From NCBI GenBank assembly GCA_002428405.1, contig DIWD01000054.1, positions 1 to 35,951 on the forward strand: 35,951 bases of DNA, given 5' to 3'. Under the pieces are notes generated by a model. It saw only the letters and a list, made by a program, of their open reading frames with translations. It was not told the origin of the DNA and searched no databases. This DNA is from a bacterium UBA6115 (lineage in GTDB: Bacteria > Bacillota_A > Clostridia > Christensenellales > Aristaeellaceae). Positions 15,492-22,009 of the stretch are shown here, piece by piece; position 1 is the stretch's first letter, and the number at the start of each line of letters is the position of its first letter. The position numbers were made by a program, and so were the translations under genes.

Positions 15492-17510
15492 TCAGCCGAT
15501 GACGGCCCTGATCCTGCGAACGCCGGCGGAAGAGCTCTCCTCTTTCTGGATCTTGAAGCTTCCCAGTTCCCCTGTGCGGCCGGCGTGCGGGCCGCCGCAG
15601 ATCTCCTTGGAGTACCCGCCCATGGTGTACACGCGGACCTTTTCACCATACTTGGACTCAAACAGGCCCATCGCTCCCTGCGCCTTCGCCTCATCCACGG
15701 TCATCTCCTCAAAGGTGATGGGCGCGTCGGCCTTTATGGCCGCGTTGACCAGGCGTTCCACTTCCAGAAGCTCTTCCTCCGTCATCCTGCGCCCGAAGGT
15801 AAAGTCAAAGCGCAGCCGCTCCGCGGTGATGTTGGAACCCTTCTGATGCACTTCATCTCCCAGCACCTGACGCAGGGCCGCCTGCAGCAGATGGGTGGCG
15901 GTGTGCAGTTTCGCGGTCTGCTCGCCGGAATCGGCCAGTCCGCCCTTGAAGCGCTGCTCGGCCCCGGTCTGGCTGGTTTTCTGGTGCTCCCGGAAGCGTT
16001 CCTGGAAGGCCTGTTCGTCAACCTTCAGCCCGTGTTCACGTGCCAGCTCCATAGTGATCTCCACCGGAAAGCCATAGGTGTCGTACAGCTTGAAGGCGTC
16101 GCGGCCGGGAATGGTGTTCATTCCCCCCAGGTGCCTGTCCAGGACGGAGCGGAACCCGGAGATGGTGTTGAAGGCTTCGTCCAGCTTGCGCACCTCACCG
16201 GCGAATTCCATCATCTCCGGCGTGGGGCGCAGTGCGGAGCCGGCGTTTTTCATGACTTCCTGCGCATGGCTCATCTTCTGGACTATGTCTCCTGAGAACA
16301 GCGTATCCCTGAGCGCTTCTTTCAGCGCCGTAAACCCGTTGACGGACTCCTGCATGCGCCAGAGCATCTTGTCAAACTCGCGCATGCCCTGGCTGATGGT
16401 GCGGGCGAAGCGCTTTTCCTCCAGCAGCAGCTGCTCCAGTAAAAAGGAACGGTTGGCCTTCAGCTCGGGGTATACGTCCTGATACTGGGTGATGATGACC
16501 ATGGCGATCTCCGCGGTGAAGCCTTCCCCTAACCCCAGCTGCATCCCGTGGCGCACAGCGCGGCGGATGAGCCGGCGCAGCACATAGCCCTGGTCCACGT
16601 TGGAGGGGGACACGCCGTTGGGGTCGCCCAGGATAAAGGTGGCGGTACGCATATGATCGGCCACGATGCGGAAAGAGCGCAGGGTCTGCTCATCAGAACC
16701 CTCATACTTCTTTCCGCACAGCTCGCCGATCTTCCCGATGATGCCGGTAAACAGGTCGGTCTCATAGACTGAGTCCCTGCCTGTCAATACCAGGACAGTG
16801 CGCTCAAGACCCATGCCGGTATCCACGTTTTTCTGCGCAAGCGGCTCAAACCGGCCGTCCGCCTGCTTGTTGTACTGCATGAACACATCGTTCCAGATCT
16901 CCAGGTACCTGCCGCAGGAGCAGGCCGGGCTGCAGTCAGGCCCGCAGGGCGCCTGGTCCCGTACGATGAACATCTCCGTGTCCGGGCCGCAGGGGCCGGT
17001 GAGCCCGGCGGGGCCCCACCAGTTGTTCGTTTTGGGCAGGAAAAAGATCTGCTCCGGCTTCGCGCCCGAACTGACCCACAGGTCATGGCTCTCCGTGTCC
17101 CTCGGCGCGTCCTCATCCCCCTCAAACACGGAAAACGCCAGCCTGTCCGGGTCCAGCCCCAGCCAGTCCCTGCCGGTCAGGAACTCCCAGCTCCAGGGGA
17201 TCATTTCCTTTTTGAAGTAATCGCCCAGGCTCCAGTTGCCCAGCATTTCAAAGAAGGTGAGGTGGCTCTTGTCTCCCACTTCGTCGATGTCCCCGGTGCG
17301 CACGCACTTCTGCACGTTGCACAGCCTTTTCCCGGCAGGGTGCCTCTGTCCCATCAGGTAGGGCACCAGCGGGTGCATCCCCGCCGTGGTGAACAGGACC
17401 GTCGGGTCATTTTCGGGAATCAGGGAGGCCGAGGGGATCACGGCGTGCCCCTTATTCACAAAGAACTCAATAAACAGGCTTCGCAGGCTTTTCGCGGTCA
17501 GTTCTTTCAT
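15492..17510 (-). CDS. alaS: Short alanyl-tRNA synthetase lacking the C-Ala domain
   Basis: The protein has 672 residues against about 870-880 in the usual enzyme. The class II aminoacylation core is complete (motif 1 region around LFTTAGMHPLVPYL, RTGDIDEVGDKSHLTFFEMLGNWS, GMGLERTVLVL, RLIRRAVRHG), as are the tRNA-recognition helices. The editing domain follows with HTATH (536-540) and CGGPH (638-642), supplying the four zinc ligands. The chain stops right after the editing domain (SSAGVRRIRAVIG), so the C-terminal oligomerisation/C-Ala domain is absent. Two further oddities are visible: a Cys-rich insert C189-C193-C197-C199 that may bind a metal, and roughly 60 extra residues (about 395-460) before AFKLYDTYGFP. 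It may be the only AlaRS or a second, specialised copy. It sits 11 bp behind the third M42 gene in one operon. Confidence 0.9.
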   Translation of the reverse strand: MKELTAKSLRSLFIEFFVNKGHAVIPSASLIPENDPTVLFTTAGMHPLVPYLMGQRHPAGKRLCNVQKCVRTGDIDEVGDKSHLTFFEMLGNWSLGDYFKKEMIPWSWEFLTGRDWLGLDPDRLAFSVFEGDEDAPRDTESHDLWVSSGAKPEQIFFLPKTNNWWGPAGLTGPCGPDTEMFIVRDQAPCGPDCSPACSCGRYLEIWNDVFMQYNKQADGRFEPLAQKNVDTGMGLERTVLVLTGRDSVYETDLFTGIIGKIGELCGKKYEGSDEQTLRSFRIVADHMRTATFILGDPNGVSPSNVDQGYVLRRLIRRAVRHGMQLGLGEGFTAEIAMVIITQYQDVYPELKANRSFLLEQLLLEEKRFARTISQGMREFDKMLWRMQESVNGFTALKEALRDTLFSGDIVQKMSHAQEVMKNAGSALRPTPEMMEFAGEVRKLDEAFNTISGFRSVLDRHLGGMNTIPGRDAFKLYDTYGFPVEITMELAREHGLKVDEQAFQERFREHQKTSQTGAEQRFKGGLADSGEQTAKLHTATHLLQAALRQVLGDEVHQKGSNITAERLRFDFTFGRRMTEEELLEVERLVNAAIKADAPITFEEMTVDEAKAQGAMGLFESKYGEKVRVYTMGGYSKEICGGPHAGRTGELGSFKIQKEESSSAGVRRIRAVIG

Positions 17511-17521
17511 ATCCTTATCCT

Positions 17522-18520
17522 TTACGCCAAATCAACAAATTGCAGCAGCACCTTCAGCGCGCCTTCCATGTCGCGCAGGTCGATCATCTCCAGCGCCGAG
17601 TGCACATAGCGGCAGGGGATGGACAGGGTGCCGGTGGGGACGCCGGCACGGCTGGTCTGGATCGCGCCTCCATCCGTACCGCCAAAGGCCAGCACCTCCC
17701 GCTGCACCGCGACGCCGGCGGCCTCTGCCGCCTCAAACAGCTTTTCCCGAACCTGAGGGGAGGCGATCATGCTGCGGTCCATGATCTTGACCGCGGGCCC
17801 CGCGCCGAGCATAACGGCGGGCAGCTTGGTTTCCGGCGTGTCGCCCCAGGCGGTCACGTCCAGCGCCAGGCCGATGTCAGGCTCCACGCTCCAGGCGGCG
17901 ACCTTCGCGCCGCGCAGCCCCACTTCCTCCTGAACAGAGAAGACGCCCACGATGTGGTTTTTCTGCCCCTCAGCGTACAGGAGCAGCTCCGCCAGCAGCG
18001 CGCAGGCGCAGCGGTCGTCCATCGCGGGCGCGGCCACGCGGTGGCGGCCCAGGGCGGTAAAGTCCGGCGCGTAGACGGCGACGTCTCCGACATGGACCAG
18101 TTTCTCCGCTTCCTCACGGCTTTCCGCGCCGATGTCGATGAAGAGGTTCTTCATCTCGGGCTTGTCACCGGCCTTTTCGTCCGGCTGGATCATGCACACG
18201 CCGTAAAGGCCGGAGTCGAACACCACCTTGCGCGCGCTGACCATGCCGGGCGATACGCCGCCCACGGCGGCCGCGCGCAGGAACCCCTCTTTCTCAATGC
18301 TGGTCACCACCAGCCCGATGTGATCCATGTGGGCGGAAATCATGATCGTCCTGGCGTTCTCGCCCGCGCCGAACTTCTCTACGATCAGGTTGCCCAGCAC
18401 GTCCGTCCTGACGCTGTCAACGTGCCCTTCCAGCAGTTCCCGGACCTTTTCGGCCACAGGATGCTCGCTGCCTGAGGGGCCAAAACAGGACAGGAATTCC
18501 TTGAGCGTATCCTTGAGCAT
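17522..18520 (-). CDS. M42-family aminopeptidase (third of three)
   Basis: I place the start at ATG 18520, behind GGAGGG, giving 332 residues; the frame is open further upstream but overlaps the preceding gene. All expected M42 dinuclear-metal residues can be seen: H64 and D66 in SAHMDHIG, the bridging Asp in AMDDRCAC, the catalytic and ligand Glu pair in QEEVGLRG, Asp in LDVTAWGD, and His in YVHSALE. M42 enzymes form tetrahedral dodecamers (TET) that trim peptides from the N-terminus inside a closed chamber. A small insertion domain replaces about residues 75-160. This copy has the AFGGTDGGA loop. Metal is presumed Zn or Co. It is followed by alaS after 11 bp. Substrate preference cannot be read from sequence. 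Confidence 0.92.
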   Translation of the reverse strand: MLKDTLKEFLSCFGPSGSEHPVAEKVRELLEGHVDSVRTDVLGNLIVEKFGAGENARTIMISAHMDHIGLVVTSIEKEGFLRAAAVGGVSPGMVSARKVVFDSGLYGVCMIQPDEKAGDKPEMKNLFIDIGAESREEAEKLVHVGDVAVYAPDFTALGRHRVAAPAMDDRCACALLAELLLYAEGQKNHIVGVFSVQEEVGLRGAKVAAWSVEPDIGLALDVTAWGDTPETKLPAVMLGAGPAVKIMDRSMIASPQVREKLFEAAEAAGVAVQREVLAFGGTDGGAIQTSRAGVPTGTLSIPCRYVHSALEMIDLRDMEGALKVLLQFVDLA

Positions 18521-18537
18521 TTTCTTCCCTCCGTGAT

Positions 18538-19545
18538 TCACAGGCTTTTGAGAAACGCGCAGGCCAGATCGGCTTGCGCCTGGATATCTTTGAGGCTGGC
18601 GACGCTGACGCCTGAATGGATGTAGCGGCAGGGGACGGACAGCACGCAGGTCCTGGCGCCCCGGCCGGTCCGCTGAAAGGACGCCGCGTCGTTCCCGCCG
18701 GTGATCCCGCGCTTGACCTGGTGCGGGATTTCCTCTTCCCGTGCGATGAAGAGCATCCTCTGGTACAGCTCCCAGTCCGCGATGGAAGCCAGATCCATGA
18801 AGCTCACCGCGACGCCCTGGCCGGGCACGCACACCTGCTCCCGGGCCTTTATGTTTCCCAGGTCGTTTGCGGAGGTGCCTTCCAGTACCAGGGCAATGTC
18901 CGGCTGCGCGGTGAACGCGGCGGCCCTGGAGCCGCGCAGGCCCACCTCCTCCTGCGTCACGAACACACAGCACAGGTCGCCCGCGTAATCGCTCTGCAGG
19001 ACTTTCAGCAGGCTCCAGCACCCTACCCGGTCGTCCAGCGCGCGGGCGGATACAAGTCCCTCGCCAAACTCGGCGAAGGGTGTATCAAACACGGCATAGG
19101 TCCCTGCCGGGCAGAGCTTCTCGGCCTCTTTGGCGTCCGCCGCGCCGATGTCGATGAACAGCTGATCATAATCCAGGACCTTTTCCCGGTCCGCCGGGGT
19201 CTGCAGGTGGATGGCCAGCGCACCGATGACGCCAGGGAGGCGCTCACGCCCGAGAACGACCCATTTGGACACCGCCACACGCGGGTCCACCCCTCCCACA
19301 GGCTTGAAGCGAAGGAGTCCGTCCTCGGTATGGCCCGTTACCATGAAGCCGATTTCGTCCATATGCGCCGCGACCAGCACGCCCGGTTTTGTCGGGTCCT
19401 TCCCGCGCCTGAAGCACACCAGGTTGCCCGCGCGGTCCACGGATACGTCCCCGCAGAGTTTTTGGGCCTCTTCCCGCAGCAGCGCCCTCACCTCACCCTC
19501 GCAGCCCGAGGGGCCAAAGGCCTCGGTCAAACACTTCAGTTCCAT
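18538..19545 (-). CDS. M42-family aminopeptidase (second of three)
   Basis: This 335-residue paralogue has metal and catalytic positions H61 and D63 (AAHMDEIG), RALDDRVGC, TQEEVGLRG, LEGTSANDL and YIHSGVS. It differs from its neighbours in having Glu rather than Asp at the fourth metal ligand (LVLEGT), a recognised alternative in the family, and the loop RGITGGNDAASFQ. Its start codon (ATG 19545, GGGAGG upstream) lies ten bases inside the end of the first M42 gene, so the two are translationally coupled; 17 bp separate it from the third. The three share only moderate identity by eye, so the split is old and they may have different specificities. Confidence 0.92.
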   Translation of the reverse strand: MELKCLTEAFGPSGCEGEVRALLREEAQKLCGDVSVDRAGNLVCFRRGKDPTKPGVLVAAHMDEIGFMVTGHTEDGLLRFKPVGGVDPRVAVSKWVVLGRERLPGVIGALAIHLQTPADREKVLDYDQLFIDIGAADAKEAEKLCPAGTYAVFDTPFAEFGEGLVSARALDDRVGCWSLLKVLQSDYAGDLCCVFVTQEEVGLRGSRAAAFTAQPDIALVLEGTSANDLGNIKAREQVCVPGQGVAVSFMDLASIADWELYQRMLFIAREEEIPHQVKRGITGGNDAASFQRTGRGARTCVLSVPCRYIHSGVSVASLKDIQAQADLACAFLKSL

Positions 19546-20573
19546 AGCTCATCCTCCCAGGAGGGGCTCACCGCGGCCGCGAAGTGCGCCAGCAGCCGCC
19601 CGCCCTCCTTCAGGGTTTTCCAGTCCATCAGTTCCACTGTGGTGTGCATGTACTTCAGCGGCAGCTCCAGCAGCACCGTGGGCACGCCGCCGCGGGCAGC
19701 GCCCAGCTCATCCGCGTCGGTGGATGTGGTCCGCGGGACCGCAGCGGTCTGAAGCGCTATATTATGCTCCCTGGCTGTCTCCATCAGCTTACCCCGAAGC
19801 ACCGGGTGGATGTAGGGCCCCACAGATGCGACCATGGCGTCCAGCCTGTGCGCCCGTCCCTGGGGCGCTCCGGGGGTCTCCGCGTGGCAGACGTCCAGCG
19901 CCACGGCGAAGTCCGGGTCCAGAGCAAAGGCCGCCGTCATCGCCCCGCGGCTGCCGACCTCTTCCTGGGAGGCTGCCACAAAGTACAGATCGGCTTCATG
20001 CTTCATGTTCTGCAGCAGCTGAAGCGCCTGGTACATGATGGTCACGCAGGCGCGGTCATCGCAGGTCTTCACCGCGGCTCGGCCGTTCTGAAGCGCAGTA
20101 TAGCGGTGCTCCAGCTGCACCTGATCCCCGACGCGCACCTTTTCACGCACCTGTTCAGGCGGATAGCCGACATCCGCGAAGAGATCCTCCCGGCTGTAAT
20201 TCTTCTTCCGCTCCGCTTCGGAAAGCAGATGGGGCGGCTTGGCCCCGATGACCCCGGGCAGGGGATTTTTCCCGTATACTGTCACGCGCTGGCCGGGCAG
20301 GATGCGCGGATCCACTCCGCCGACACCGCCTAGGCGCAAACATCCGTCGTCCTCAATGTTGACCACCATCAGGCCGATCTCATCCAGGTGGGCGCAGAAC
20401 ACCACCTTGGGCCCCGGGCCTTTCCTGTGCGCGATGACGTTGTTCATCACATCCACCCGGACCTCGTCGCAAAGGGGTCTGAATTGCTCAGCGACCCAGG
20501 ATGAAACCAGGCCCTCGTCCCCGGAGAGGCCCAAAAGAGCGGTCACCCCGCGCAGAAACTCCTCAAGCTGCAT
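19536..20573 (-). CDS. M42-family aminopeptidase (first of three)
   Basis: This 345-residue protein heads the operon. Metal and catalytic residues are H62 and D64 (CAHLDEIG), D172-D173 (TCDDRACV), E204-E205 (SQEEVGSRG), D227 (ALDVCHAET) and the C-terminal His in KYMHTTVE. The loop equivalent to the S1 pocket is VPRTTSTDADELG, clearly different from the Gly-rich loops of the two downstream copies, which suggests another substrate preference. ATG 20573 follows AAAGGAA. The promoter at 20673-20701 overlaps a long palindrome. Cytoplasmic, no signal peptide. Confidence 0.92.
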   Translation of the reverse strand: MQLEEFLRGVTALLGLSGDEGLVSSWVAEQFRPLCDEVRVDVMNNVIAHRKGPGPKVVFCAHLDEIGLMVVNIEDDGCLRLGGVGGVDPRILPGQRVTVYGKNPLPGVIGAKPPHLLSEAERKKNYSREDLFADVGYPPEQVREKVRVGDQVQLEHRYTALQNGRAAVKTCDDRACVTIMYQALQLLQNMKHEADLYFVAASQEEVGSRGAMTAAFALDPDFAVALDVCHAETPGAPQGRAHRLDAMVASVGPYIHPVLRGKLMETAREHNIALQTAAVPRTTSTDADELGAARGGVPTVLLELPLKYMHTTVELMDWKTLKEGGRLLAHFAAAVSPSWEDELWN

Positions 20574-20672
20574 TCAGCGTTTCCTTTCTTCCTTTAGGGA
20601 GGCCGGCCGGCAGGAAACCGGGCCGTAAAACAAATGGCAAGTGCCTCCGGCAGATAAAAAATATCAGGCTCG

Positions 20673-20701
20673 AGTATAGCATCCGGCCGGTTGTTTGACA
20701 A
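20673..20701 (-). promoter_or_regulatory. Promoter of the M42-alaS operon
   Basis: On the minus strand TTGTCA (20701-20696), 17 bp and TATACT (20678-20673) lie about 100 bp before the first M42 start. The -35 box falls in the loop and right arm of the hairpin at 20682-20710. The 100-bp leader has no further clear structure. Confidence 0.7.
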
Positions 20702-20710
20702 CCGGCCGGA
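20682..20710. terminator. Perfect 12-bp hairpin: terminator of the BaiN gene or operator
   Basis: Arms TCCGGCCGGTTG and CAACCGGCCGGA enclose TTTGA. It lies 27 bp past the stop of the BaiN-type gene. No U-run follows directly on the minus strand, and the sequence overlaps the next promoter, so it could instead be a regulatory site. Confidence 0.6.
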
Positions 20711-20737
20711 GCGATGAATGAAAGATGTAAAACCCTG

Positions 20738-22009
20738 TCACGGCCGTCCTTTTCTGGCGGCTGACGCGATATGCCTGGCCGCGAGCAGCCCTGTGGCCCA
20801 GGCGAACAGCAGGTTGTACCCGCCGCAGTCCCCGTCGACATTGAGCGTTTCCCCGGTGACATACAGCCCGGGAACGAGGCTGGACTGCAGGGTATAAGGA
20901 TCAAAGTCCCCGCAGGAAAGCCCGCCGGAAGACACCTGCGCCGCCTCAAACCCCTTGACGCCGGTGACGCGCAGGCGAAGCGCGGTGAGCCATTGCGCGG
21001 CGGAAGACAAAGGGAGCGTCTGTACCTTCTGCGCCATCAGCCGGGGCAGCAGCCCTGTATAGAGGCGGCCTGCTCCAAGATTCTCTTCCCTCTGCTTTAG
21101 CAGGGTCATCATCGCCTGGTACGCAGCCTTCCCATCCAGCTCACTGAGCTTCATCCGGCGCATCAAGGGCTCTGACAAACCCGCAAGCGCTGAAAAATCA
21201 ACGGATACGCTCATTTCCAGGCCCTCAGCCAGGCCAACCCCCGCGTCGCGGGAGAGCTGCATCGCGCATACGCCGCTGAGCCCGTAATCGGTGAACAGCA
21301 GCTCGCCCGCGGTGGCGGACACCGATTCCCTTTCCCTGTACAGGGTCAGGCACGCCGGGACGCGCAGGCCCGAAAGCCCTTTAACCGGCGCTGTGTCACA
21401 AACCAGCGCGCTCAGCGCCGGTCGAAAGGGAACAAGACGGTGGCCCAGGGCCGTCAGCTCCGAAGTCAGGCTGCCGCTTCCGCCCAGTTTCGGCGCGGCA
21501 GGGCCGCCGGCGGACACGATGATCCGGTCCGCTTCGTATGTTTCACCCTCCCGGGTGATGATGAGAAAACCATCCTCCAGCCGCCTGATGCTCCTGACCA
21601 GGCAGCCGGTGAGGACCTGGACATGAGGGCTTCCCCCCAGTTTTGATCGCAGGCAGTCCAGCACGCAGGCAGCCTGGCCGGCTGCGGGGTAAGCGCGCCC
21701 GTCCGCTTCCCGGCGGATGACAAGGCCCAGATCCTCAAAAAAGCGGGCGGCCTGCTCCGCCCCGCAGGAGGAGAGCACCGAGCGCGCGAAAGCGCTGTCC
21801 CCCCAGTATGCGGGCTCCCCGAAGTTCATCAGGTTGCATCGCCCGTTGCCGGTGGCCAGCAGTTTCCTGCCGACGCGCTCTTCCTTTTCAATCAGCAGTG
21901 TCTCTATTCCCGCGTCCGATGCGACGCAGGCGGCGGCGAGGCCTGAAGCCCCGCCGCCGATGATGATCAGGCTGGCCCTATTCTTTGACCGGCGCTGCGT
22001 TATAGGCAT
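20738..22009 (-). CDS. BaiN/HI0933-type NAD(P)/FAD-dependent oxidoreductase
   Basis: The 423-residue flavoprotein opens with an FAD-binding Rossmann motif, IIIGGGASGLAAA (about residues 15-27), followed by the family signature RVGRKLLATGNGRCNLMN. A central domain (about 195-320) interrupts the fold, and the C-terminal FAD motif LYVTGETLNVDGDCGGYNL precedes WATGLLAA. This is the HI0933/YhiN group, which includes BaiN, proposed to reduce bile-acid intermediates in some gut Clostridia; most members have no proven substrate. The start at ATG 22009 lies 32 bases inside the upstream SH3b-protein gene with only a weak ribosome site, so translation probably depends on coupling. Cytoplasmic. Confidence 0.88.
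   Translation of the reverse strand: MPITQRRSKNRASLIIIGGGASGLAAACVASDAGIETLLIEKEERVGRKLLATGNGRCNLMNFGEPAYWGDSAFARSVLSSCGAEQAARFFEDLGLVIRREADGRAYPAAGQAACVLDCLRSKLGGSPHVQVLTGCLVRSIRRLEDGFLIITREGETYEADRIIVSAGGPAAPKLGGSGSLTSELTALGHRLVPFRPALSALVCDTAPVKGLSGLRVPACLTLYRERESVSATAGELLFTDYGLSGVCAMQLSRDAGVGLAEGLEMSVSVDFSALAGLSEPLMRRMKLSELDGKAAYQAMMTLLKQREENLGAGRLYTGLLPRLMAQKVQTLPLSSAAQWLTALRLRVTGVKGFEAAQVSSGGLSCGDFDPYTLQSSLVPGLYVTGETLNVDGDCGGYNLLFAWATGLLAARHIASAARKGRP

Noticed and set aside
18521..19021. N-terminal extension of the third M42 gene
   Set aside because: The frame is open but lies entirely within the second M42 gene and reads as Arg/Gly-rich nonsense. ATG 18520 has a proper GGAGGG site and fits the family length.
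17540..19752. Plus-strand frames opposite the M42 genes
   Set aside because: They have biased composition and no domain; the minus-strand genes carry full metal sites and good ribosome sites.
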